Source: Hoeflea prorocentri (GTDB taxonomy: Bacteria > Pseudomonadota > Alphaproteobacteria > Rhizobiales > Rhizobiaceae). Taken from it: a stretch of 64,000 nt of DNA. The position numbers and the translations under genes are program-made. The stretch lies in NCBI RefSeq assembly GCF_027944115.1, contig NZ_JAPJZI010000001.1, forward strand, positions 2,046,001 to 2,110,000, written 5' to 3'. Shown piece after piece: positions 1 through 6,959 of this stretch (its first letter is position 1; each line of letters starts with the position of its first letter). A model generated the notes under the pieces. The model searched no databases. It saw only the letters and a list, made by a program, of their open reading frames with translations, and was not told the DNA's origin.

Positions 1-500
1 ATCGCAGCAATTGAAAATCCCAACCACGAACCTGTCCATGAGCTTTGGGAGACGGAGCTGGTCATCGGCAATTCAACAGGTCCAGCGCGAGAACAGCCTT
101 AGCGTCCGCTCCACGGGCATTCACCAGTGACCAATTCGCAACCCATAGTGGATGCACGCATGCCGCCAACCATTGCCCCAGATGTTTTCGGCATATGCGC
201 GCCGCCTTTGCCACCGATCGGGATTTCGATCTTTTGTTGTGCACTTTTTTCTAAAACTTGCCGATGCGGCTCGCCCGGATATCGCCACCAACATACACGG
301 AATTAAAGGCGCGATTGTAAAACACCCCGACAATACACCGTCCGGTGATAGAGCAATCCTGTCAGAAATCTGTCTGAGCTCTTGCGGAATCAGGCTTGGC
401 CGCCAATGCTGCACGGGTTGTCACGGCGCATCTGCGAGTTAAACCTTTTCGTTTCTACTTGCGTCGCGATGAATAATCCGAAAACCTTCATGCAGCTACT
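1..500. other. Non-coding stretch, no supported gene
   Basis: Several overlapping open frames of 60-97 codons exist on both strands, but none has a ribosome binding site, a signal peptide or a family I recognise, and they mutually overlap. On the minus strand between about 360 and 250 there is an open stretch reading like the end of a small Cys-containing protein (ending ...ASRIGKF) but it is cut by an in-frame TGA just upstream and has no start. It could be decayed coding DNA. I see nothing else here. Confidence 0.4.
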
Positions 501-528
501 TTGACCGCATTCAGTATCAGGGTAATAA
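501..528 (+). promoter_or_regulatory. Candidate sigma-70 promoter
   Basis: TTGACC at 501-506 and TAATAA at 523-528 are separated by 16 bases, a good match to a housekeeping promoter. No open frame follows closely, so if active it would make a non-coding RNA or the long leader of the gene at 1117. A perfect 9-bp inverted repeat (CGCAAAAGC at 583-591, GCTTTTGCG at 610-618) lies within the predicted transcript. Confidence 0.3.
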
Positions 529-744
529 TCCTGTGAATATGTAGCTCAAACTCATGAATTCGCGGCTCACCGCAACAAACAACGCAAAAGCAAGAGGATA
601 TCAATTGACGCTTTTGCGAGGAGCGGATCGTTCGGATCGCCTGCGCAGATCAAAATTCCGCAGCTCTGATCGGCTTTCAATGCAAATCATCTATCACCAA
701 CCCGACATCCTTGGAAAATAAATCGCAGGAAACACACATTTGAG

Positions 745-785
745 TTGAGTTCGCGCTTGATAAAAAGTTATGCAGAATGCATAAC
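745..785 (+). promoter_or_regulatory. Candidate promoter with palindromic operator
   Basis: A perfect 8-bp inverted repeat with a 3-base spacer, GTTATGCAGAATGCATAAC, covers 767-785. A possible -35 TTGAGT lies at 745-750 and a weak -10 TTATGC at 768-773 (17-base spacing) falls on the palindrome, so a bound regulator would block it. A second palindrome of related sequence, TGCATAATATGCA, lies at 890-902. The regulator is unknown; the arrangement is seen directly, the role is inferred. Confidence 0.35.
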
Positions 786-983
786 TAAACATGATGATGC
801 CATCGCGATTACACAAATCGCTTGAGGAAAAGCCTTTAAGGTGCAACATTTTGCTGCCGAATTACACATAGGAGATTGAAAGCCAGGATTGCATAATATG
901 CATAGAGGACATGCTGGCTTTCGAGGCCCCGCAATGATCTGTGATCCGCCCATCACAACCATTGCGGGGCCAACTCTTTTTAT
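786..983 (+). ncRNA. Candidate small RNA with intrinsic terminator
   Basis: Three consecutive stem-loops end in a textbook terminator. An imperfect hairpin lies at about 821-842. A perfect 9-bp stem pairs GAAAGCCAG (878-886) with CTGGCTTTC (914-922). The final hairpin pairs GGCCCCGCAATG (925-936) with CATTGCGGGGCC (960-971), carries an inner TGTGAT/ATCACA stem (940-945 with 952-957) and is followed by CTTTTTATT at 975-983. There is no convincing open frame inside. The 5' end is set only from the candidate promoter at 745-773 and could be as late as 870. It could instead be a leader/attenuator of the gene at 1117. I cannot assign it to a named rhizobial small RNA family. Confidence 0.5.
925..980 (+). 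terminator. Rho-independent terminator
   Basis: A perfect 12-bp GC-rich stem (GGCCCCGCAATG with CATTGCGGGGCC) with an inner 6-bp stem is followed after four bases by five T residues at 976-980. It lies 137 bases upstream of the next gene with no gene before it on this strand, which is why a non-coding transcript is proposed. Confidence 0.75.
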
Positions 984-1116
984 TGGTGAGCAAATGAGAA
1001 TCTGAGCGCACTCTGCTGCGGCACTTGTGCTACGAAACGCCCTCTCCTACTGCTTGCTGACAAGGCGACGGCAAGCGCCGGTTCGTGAAGTATAGTTCAC
1101 CGGGGGCAGCTTCATC

Positions 1117-2184
1117 ATGGATATAGGCAAGCTTCAGGATTTCAATTCCAACTATGTTGGGGACTACCCGTTATTGCGGAAGCTCGCAGAGGACTGGGCC
1201 GAAAGGAAACCGCTGCGCGGCCTGCGTCTCCTTCACAATATTCCGATAACCCGGGAAACGATGCTCAAGCTCGAGCCGCTCTACCTTTCAGGCGCCGACG
1301 TGACGGTCACCCATCTGCGGCTTCCCGGCCTTGAACCCAAACAGGAATGTGTCGACCTCCTGAAAGCAGCCGGTGCCCATATGGAACTCGACCACGCGAA
1401 GTTATATGGAGATTACGACATTGCGCTGGATTGTTGTGCGCAAATACCGGCGATGGAACGTGTTACGGTCCGGCGCGGATTTGTCGAACTGACGCAATCG
1501 GGCTCACCGGTCTACAGCAAACTTGATACCGACCTGCCGATCTATAGCCTCGACCTGTCCAGACTGAAATGCCTTGAGGCCATGTTCGGCACCGGTGAGG
1601 CTTTCGTCAGAGCGTTCAGGCAATTTGTTGAACCAAGGATCGAAGGCCGCAAATTTGTTCTGTTCGGATATGGCAAGGTCGGCCGCGGCGTGTCGCGCTA
1701 TCTGGCGCAGGAAGGCGCTATGCTGACGGTCGTCGACACCAACGGGGCCAACCTTGAACAAGCTCGAAAGGCAGGCTTTGACACCGAGCTCAGTCGTCCG
1801 GGCCCATCGCTTCTCAACGCCGTAAACGACTCTTTTGTCGTCGTCATGGCGACCGGTTGCGAAGGCCTCCTTCAGGAACTGATTAAGCCCAAGCAGCTGG
1901 CCGACAAAGTGCTGTTGATAAATATGGGCGCGGACGATGAATTCGGGGATCGTTATGCCGCCTCGCGGATTGTCGCCAACAAAGCTCCGTTGAACTTTCT
2001 TCTCGACGCACCGACAACCATGTTCTTTATCGATCCGATATTTGCCGTGCACAATCAGTGCTGCGAACACGTACTCGACGGAAATGCTCACGGCTTCTCG
2101 CCACTGCCGCCGGAACTGGATCTGCCTGTCATTGAGGAATGGAGCACGCTCTACGGAATAGATATCAGCGATATCTACTATTGA
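1117..2184 (+). CDS. S-adenosylhomocysteine hydrolase-like NAD-binding protein
   Basis: 355 residues. The middle carries FGYGKVGRGVSRYL (about residue 184), the dinucleotide-binding loop that in S-adenosyl-L-homocysteine hydrolase reads GYGDVGKG; the N-terminal part (HNIPITRETMLKLEPLYLSGADVTVTH) resembles the substrate domain of that family. The protein is 80-110 residues shorter than true AdoHcy hydrolases, and the usual SKFDN and C-terminal KPDRYRY motifs are not found. It is therefore a divergent relative whose substrate is unknown, not a safe AhcY. It stands alone, 137 bases after a terminator hairpin; a GGGGG stretch precedes the ATG at a rather long spacing. Confidence 0.7.
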   Translation: MDIGKLQDFNSNYVGDYPLLRKLAEDWAERKPLRGLRLLHNIPITRETMLKLEPLYLSGADVTVTHLRLPGLEPKQECVDLLKAAGAHMELDHAKLYGDYDIALDCCAQIPAMERVTVRRGFVELTQSGSPVYSKLDTDLPIYSLDLSRLKCLEAMFGTGEAFVRAFRQFVEPRIEGRKFVLFGYGKVGRGVSRYLAQEGAMLTVVDTNGANLEQARKAGFDTELSRPGPSLLNAVNDSFVVVMATGCEGLLQELIKPKQLADKVLLINMGADDEFGDRYAASRIVANKAPLNFLLDAPTTMFFIDPIFAVHNQCCEHVLDGNAHGFSPLPPELDLPVIEEWSTLYGIDISDIYY

Positions 2185-2321
2185 AATTGCGGTCCTTCGG
2201 CTGAGTCTCCACATCCCAGGCCGCTGCTTGCGGTCTCTGCAAAATTCGGAAACTATGAACTCCTACTCGACTCACGTTTGCCCTTGTCTGTTTTCTCACC
2301 ACGATAAATTTGTATCGAGCC

Positions 2322-2942
2322 ATGACCGTAACAGCCGGAAAATCAAGACGCAGACTTACCGCTGCAAGCGCACTTGTTGCACTTTTCATGGTGTTGCTTG
2401 TCAGTCAGGCCAGCGCCCATTCAGATGATCCAGGATTTGTCGGCGGGTTCGTCTCCGGTTTCACACACCCGTTCTATGGCTGGGACCATGTGCTGGCGAT
2501 GGTTGCTGTGGGCCTGTGGGGCGCATTTCTTGGAAGTCCGGCTATCTGGCTTTTACCCGTCGTTTTCCCGCTGATCATGGCTCTTGGCGGCGTACTTGGT
2601 ATTTTTGGAGTTCCTCTGCCCGGCGTTGAAACGGGTATCGCTGCATCCTCTGTTGTTCTGGGTCTTCTGATTGCTCTGGCGCAGCGTTCCCCATTGTGGA
2701 TCGCAGTCGTTATTGTAGGAAGTTTCGCTATCTTTCACGGGTATGCGCACGGAGCCGAATTGCCCTCGGCGAACAGCCCGCTGACCTATTCCGTTGGTTT
2801 TGTCCTCGCGACCGGCCTGCTGCATCTTTTCGGTATCGGCTTCGGCCTCGTTGCCGGCCTGCCCGGCGGGACATTTGCCTTGCGCACGGCGGGTTTTGCG
2901 ATCGCCCTTGCGGGCTTATCCATCCTGTTCGGATTCTGGTAA
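2322..2942 (+). CDS. HupE/UreJ family membrane protein
   Basis: 206 residues from the ATG at 2322; an in-frame TTG at 2310 is possible. An N-terminal signal peptide ending SQASAHS is followed by six or so hydrophobic segments. The family signature HPFYGWDH and a later FHGYAHGAE supply His/Asp/Glu residues expected to bind a metal. HupE/UreJ proteins are secondary transporters for nickel (or cobalt) and usually sit with hydrogenase or urease genes; none is in this window. A second, shorter relative follows four bases downstream, so the two are probably one transcription unit and may work together. Confidence 0.8.
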   Translation: MTVTAGKSRRRLTAASALVALFMVLLVSQASAHSDDPGFVGGFVSGFTHPFYGWDHVLAMVAVGLWGAFLGSPAIWLLPVVFPLIMALGGVLGIFGVPLPGVETGIAASSVVLGLLIALAQRSPLWIAVVIVGSFAIFHGYAHGAELPSANSPLTYSVGFVLATGLLHLFGIGFGLVAGLPGGTFALRTAGFAIALAGLSILFGFW

Positions 2943-2946
2943 GCTG

Positions 2947-3546
2947 GTGCGCGCGCCGTTGATCGTGGTGGTATTGGCCTTGCTCACGGTCAAAGCCAGT
3001 GCTCATGAATCAATAACTTTCGGCGGCGCTCTTAACGCTGGTCTTCTTCATCCCTGGCTGCCGGCCGAACAAACATTGGTTCTGTTCGCAGCCGGACTTT
3101 TATTAGGGCGGTACGGCGGCAAACGTTTGGTACCGGCCCTTTGCGTCTTCGCCATCGCATTATGCGTTGGTTTTGCTGTCCCGCCGGCTACTGTGCCATT
3201 GGCCATTTTGACACTTGTGGCCTTGAGTTTCGTTCTTGCCGCGAGCGCGCTTGTCGGCCTGGACACCGTTATGCCTTACTACGCGGTCATGGGGTTTGCG
3301 GCGATCGCGGGCCTGATCGAAGGCAGCGCCTCCGCACCGGATCCAGATCATTGGAGCGTCATGACGGGCCTCATTCTCGGCAGTATTCTACGCGCCGTTG
3401 TTTGCCTGGGTATTCCACTGCTCCTCACGGACTGGCTGGTTCATGACAAGGGCTGGTTCTGGGCAAGGACTGGGGTCCGCATTCTCGCTGCGTGGCTTGC
3501 CGCCGTCAGTCTGCTCATGCTGGCGCTTTCCTTTGCTCAACCCTGA
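2947..3546 (+). CDS. Second HupE/UreJ-like membrane protein
   Basis: 199 residues from a GTG at 2947, chosen because it lies four bases after the stop of the preceding gene and opens a signal peptide (ending VKASAHES). Like its neighbour it begins its mature part with His-Glu, then GGALNAGLLHPW and several hydrophobic segments, but it lacks the full HPxxxxDH motif. It is most simply a diverged paralogue of the first HupE/UreJ protein, kept in tandem. Function in metal uptake is inferred from the neighbour. Confidence 0.65.
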   Translation: MRAPLIVVVLALLTVKASAHESITFGGALNAGLLHPWLPAEQTLVLFAAGLLLGRYGGKRLVPALCVFAIALCVGFAVPPATVPLAILTLVALSFVLAASALVGLDTVMPYYAVMGFAAIAGLIEGSASAPDPDHWSVMTGLILGSILRAVVCLGIPLLLTDWLVHDKGWFWARTGVRILAAWLAAVSLLMLALSFAQP

Positions 3547-3669
3547 TTTCTTCCCCGTTCAACGGGATTACGCGCAATGACGTGACGCCGGCCAATGGAC
3601 GGTTTCAATGCGTTAGAATTTGTTAACATCGAATCGCCTTGCGGCTTGCTATGAACCGATGGAGACCGC

Positions 3670-4116
3670 ATGAGGTCCCACCGTTTTGCAGTGGGAATGC
3701 CTATGAAGATTGACAAGAATTACGAATTGCCCTTTTCACCAGAACGCGTTTTTGCAGCCTGGACGAGTTCCGAAACGGTTATCCCGCCAGCGACCAGGAT
3801 GGACATCAACCCCACAGTAGGTGGGCACTTCCGGCTGATCATTGAAGGCACGGAACACAATAGCGTCGCGGAAGGTCTGTTTTTCGCCGTCGAACCGGAC
3901 AGACATGTTCGTTACACGTGGGAATGGGATCGCAGTGGCGAGATAACCCAAATCGATGTCCGGTTCGAACCTGCTGATGCCGGCACGGATCTTCGTATTG
4001 TCCACACCGGTTTTCAGAAACAGGAAAGCCTCGATATGCATGACAGCGGCTGGGACAGCTATGTGGAAGCGCTGTCGGTGTTTTTGAAGGAAGACGGCAG
4101 CGTCGAACCGCATTGA
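3670..4116 (+). CDS. AHSA1/SRPBCC domain protein
   Basis: 148 residues if started at the ATG at 3670, which has GGAG seven bases upstream; a second ATG at 3703 (MKIDKNYELPFSPERVF) begins exactly at the conserved domain and could be used instead. The pattern YELPFSPERVFAAWTSSE, the glycine-rich GGHFRL strand and the C-terminal GWDSYVEALSVFL helix are those of the AHSA1 branch of the START-like fold, a hydrophobic-ligand-binding fold. The ligand is not known. It is convergent with the aminotransferase, leaving only five bases between them. Confidence 0.8.
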   Translation: MRSHRFAVGMPMKIDKNYELPFSPERVFAAWTSSETVIPPATRMDINPTVGGHFRLIIEGTEHNSVAEGLFFAVEPDRHVRYTWEWDRSGEITQIDVRFEPADAGTDLRIVHTGFQKQESLDMHDSGWDSYVEALSVFLKEDGSVEPH

Positions 4117-4121
4117 CCGGG

Positions 4122-5438
4122 CTAGATGCTGTTGACTGCCTTGGAGAGCTTGGACACCAGTTCGTCTATCTGATTGTCGTCAATAATAAACGGAGGGGCT
4201 AACAGCACGTGGTCCCCTGATTGGCCGTCGATCGTTCCACCCGTCGGGTAACAGATCAGACCGGCTTCGAACGCTGCGGCCTTGACTGTGGCATGAACCC
4301 GGCGTTCCGGCGCGAAAGGTTTCTTGCTTTCGCGATCCTCGACCAGTTCGATGCCGCGAAACAGTCCCCTACCCCTTATGTCTCCAACATGCGGATGCTG
4401 CCCGAGCGCCGCATGAAGCGCGGTGGACAACCGCTCCCCCTTTTCACCGACACCATCCACAAGCTTGCGGCCCAGCAGCGCTTCAAGCACGGCGTTGCTT
4501 GCAGCGCACGCAACGGGGTGCCCCATATATGTATGTCCGTGCTGGAAAAACCCGGAACCGTTCTCGACCGCCTCATAAATCTGACCGGAGCAAAGCATGG
4601 CTCCGATAGGCTGGTAGCCGGCGCCCAGTCCCTTTGCGATTGTCACGATGTCCGGCCGGACATCGTCGTGCTCACACGCAAACAATGTCCCCGTGCGCCC
4701 CATCCCGCACATCACCTCGTCGAGAATGAGCAGTATACCGTATTGGTCGCAGATCTCTCGGATGCGCTTGAAATAACCGTCGACGGCGGGTACCGCGCCG
4801 GCCGTGGCGCCGACGACCGGTTCGGCAATAAAGGCCATTACAGTCTGCGGACCAAGACTCAGAATTTCCTTTTCGAGATCGTTCGCGGCGCGCTGGCCGT
4901 ATTCAAAAGCCGTTTCTTCTTCACCTTTGAACCGGTACTCATAGCAGGGCGCAATATGTGAGGTTTCGATCAGCATCGGTAGAAAATGCCGGCGCCGCTC
5001 CGGACTGCCACCGGCCGCAAGAGCGCCGAGTGTGTTGCCATGATAGCTCTGTCGGCGTGCAATTAGCCGCTTGCGTTCCGGCTGGTCGATCTCCAGAAAA
5101 TATTGACGTGCCAGTTTAACCGCCGACTCCACAGCCTCGGAGCCGCCGGAGACCAGGTAGACACGCTCAATTCCTTGCGGCGCATTTTCAGTCAGCGTAT
5201 CGGCCAGTTGCTCGGCTGGGTCACTGGTGAAAAAGCCGGTATGGGCAAATGCGACCTTGTCCAGCTGCGCCTTGACTGCGGCCGTCACATCGGCATCGCT
5301 ATGTCCAAGGCATGAGACCGCCGCACCGCCGGAGCCGTCGAGATAGCGCTTGCCTGTGCTGTCGATCAGATAACACCCCTCACCAGCCACCGCGACGGGG
5401 AGATCGGCTTTAGTGTGCCTTGGAAAAACATGGGACAT
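4122..5438 (-). CDS. Class III PLP-dependent aminotransferase
   Basis: 438 residues from the ATG at 5438, where the family alignment begins (MSHVFPRHTKADLP); longer in-frame starts add 41 non-homologous residues. Fold-type I features are clear: GSEAVESAVKLARQY (about 99-113), SYHGNT (131-136), LILDEVMCGMGRTG with the cofactor Asp at 240, and the Schiff-base lysine at 269 in IAKGLGAGYQPIG. Members of this group transfer amino groups from omega-amino acids, GABA, beta-alanine or polyamines to pyruvate or 2-oxoglutarate; the exact donor cannot be read here. It is a single gene with no pathway partners nearby. Confidence 0.88.
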   Translation of the reverse strand: MSHVFPRHTKADLPVAVAGEGCYLIDSTGKRYLDGSGGAAVSCLGHSDADVTAAVKAQLDKVAFAHTGFFTSDPAEQLADTLTENAPQGIERVYLVSGGSEAVESAVKLARQYFLEIDQPERKRLIARRQSYHGNTLGALAAGGSPERRRHFLPMLIETSHIAPCYEYRFKGEEETAFEYGQRAANDLEKEILSLGPQTVMAFIAEPVVGATAGAVPAVDGYFKRIREICDQYGILLILDEVMCGMGRTGTLFACEHDDVRPDIVTIAKGLGAGYQPIGAMLCSGQIYEAVENGSGFFQHGHTYMGHPVACAASNAVLEALLGRKLVDGVGEKGERLSTALHAALGQHPHVGDIRGRGLFRGIELVEDRESKKPFAPERRVHATVKAAAFEAGLICYPTGGTIDGQSGDHVLLAPPFIIDDNQIDELVSKLSKAVNSI

Positions 5439-5600
5439 AGCAAATCCAGCCTGCTTGATTTGGCTTGCCTTTGACCGCGAAACCTCGCCGAAACATATGT
5501 AACATGATCTGCGCCATGTAAATACGTTTGTTTCATGCGCGGACAAACGAAGTGCTGGCAACCTGACGGTAGCCCGCAGTCTGTTGTTCAGCTTTGGCTG

Positions 5601-6281
5601 TCATTTTTCGAAAATCGCTTCAACCGCCTCCCTATAGGCAGGCTGATTGATGATTTCAGATGCATAGGCTGCACCGAGCTTCTGCCCCGCGGACACATCA
5701 AGCGGATAGTGCACGCCAGCGACAACACGGCCATAGCCGACCTGCCGAGCGAGTTGGGTGATTTCAGCGCTATGCTCGGGAAACATGTCTGCAAGCAAAG
5801 TCCCATAGACCGTCGCGCGAATGGCGTGACCGCTGGGGTAGGATGCAACGGGCCGCGCATCTCCGACCGGCTTGACGCGGGAATCCACCTGGAATGGCCG
5901 TGGCTCATCAAACACCGCTTTTACTGCATCATAGTCCATGCGAACTTCGTCAATGACACCGTCCAGTGTCTCGTTGAGCAGTTGGCCATCAACACCGAGT
6001 AATGACGTACTGATCAGCGGAGCGAAGCGCGCAAGGTTCAGCGGCTGCTCCACAAACGTGACCTGATCGGGCGTGCGGGTTTGCTGCAGCCAAAGGACGA
6101 TTTCCATTTGAGTTTCGAATTCCGGTGATCCACGCTCAGGTGGATGCCCGATCAACCCGACTGCATCCACGGCGCCTGCCGGCAGGAAAGCGCGCTGCTT
6201 CCCGGATTCGGCCATGACCGGAACAGCCAGCGAGATGGCAATGAGTATCACAATGATGGGAAAGGCAATCCTTTTCAGCAT
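5601..6281 (-). CDS. Exported PAP2-family phosphatase
   Basis: 226 residues with an N-terminal signal peptide ending VPVMAES. All three PAP2/class A acid phosphatase motifs are present: K121-AVFDEP-RP129, PSGH at 149-152, and GR-x5-H191-x3-D195 (GRVVAGVHYPLD). These residues form a phosphohistidine active site. The protein is expected to hydrolyse phosphomonoesters in the periplasm; it lacks the six membrane spans of lipid phosphatases, so it resembles bacterial class A non-specific acid phosphatases. Its 295-base upstream region holds a perfect palindrome. Confidence 0.88.
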   Translation of the reverse strand: MLKRIAFPIIVILIAISLAVPVMAESGKQRAFLPAGAVDAVGLIGHPPERGSPEFETQMEIVLWLQQTRTPDQVTFVEQPLNLARFAPLISTSLLGVDGQLLNETLDGVIDEVRMDYDAVKAVFDEPRPFQVDSRVKPVGDARPVASYPSGHAIRATVYGTLLADMFPEHSAEITQLARQVGYGRVVAGVHYPLDVSAGQKLGAAYASEIINQPAYREAVEAIFEK

Positions 6282-6461
6282 ACGGAATTCCTCCGGTTTT
6301 CAATCATGTCGCCCCGGATGGTTGGAACCATGTGTCGGCGGGTGTTCCGCCGGCAACCTGCTCCGGGGTTTTGAGCCCCGTCTCTTTGAACTGGGTATGC
6401 GGCAGAGCACTTGCAAAGCGACTTTAGTCTGAGATTTTCGTTGGCCTTTGATCCGTCTCTC

Positions 6462-6477
6462 CTGACAAATTTGTCAG
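6462..6477. promoter_or_regulatory. Perfect 16-bp palindrome, candidate operator
   Basis: CTGACAAATTTGTCAG is perfectly self-complementary and lies between two divergent genes, the PAP2 phosphatase (start 6281) and the MmcQ/YjbR protein (start 6577). A TTGACT at 6512-6517 could be a -35 for the rightward gene. The palindrome looks like a dimeric regulator site, but the regulator is unknown. Confidence 0.4.
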
Positions 6478-6576
6478 CAGACACCCCCCTTTGGCCCTCA
6501 ATGATGCGTTCTTGACTTCACATCGGATCGGCATTGCCTAAAGTGGCGGTCTCCTCTGCAGGCGTAAAGCACCATA

Positions 6577-6936
6577 ATGAACCGATCCGAATTCGACAGT
6601 TTCTGCCGATCATTGAAAGCCACGACGCATATTGTGCAATGGGGCGGCGCATCGGTGTGGAAGGTCGGCGGTAAAATCTTTGCAATCTGCTCGCAATGGA
6701 CCGACGGCCCGGGCGAAAGGTTCAGCTTCAAATGTTCTGATCTTACCTACACCATTTTGACTGAGCAGGAGGGCATCGTTCCAGCGCCCTATCTGGCAAG
6801 GGCCAAGTGGGTCCAGGTGGAGGATCTGACGGCAATGGCGGATGTGGATTTGCGCGGCTACATAGAAGCCGCGCACACCATTGTAGCGAGTAAGCTGACG
6901 AAGAAGCAGCAGCGTGATCTCGGACTGGTGGTCTAG
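6577..6936 (+). CDS. MmcQ/YjbR family protein
   Basis: 119 residues. The opening MNRSEFDSFCRSLKATTHIVQWGGASVWKVGGKIF and the FKCSDLTYTILTEQ and PAPYLARAKWV segments match the MmcQ/YjbR fold (CyaY-like), often annotated as DNA-binding. A biochemical role is not established for the family. It is convergent with the hydrolase gene that follows, with 23 bases between stops. Confidence 0.85.
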   Translation: MNRSEFDSFCRSLKATTHIVQWGGASVWKVGGKIFAICSQWTDGPGERFSFKCSDLTYTILTEQEGIVPAPYLARAKWVQVEDLTAMADVDLRGYIEAAHTIVASKLTKKQQRDLGLVV

Positions 6937-6959
6937 GCCGCCGGCCTCTGACCGGCAGA

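Noticed and set aside
250-360. Minus-strand open stretch resembling the end of a small Cys protein
   Set aside because: An in-frame TGA lies just upstream, there is no start codon or ribosome site, and I know no family; at best decayed coding DNA.
6364-6380. CGGGG/CCCCG hairpin with partial T-run
   Set aside because: Only five base pairs and a mixed tail; it lies within the divergent promoter region where no transcript should end.
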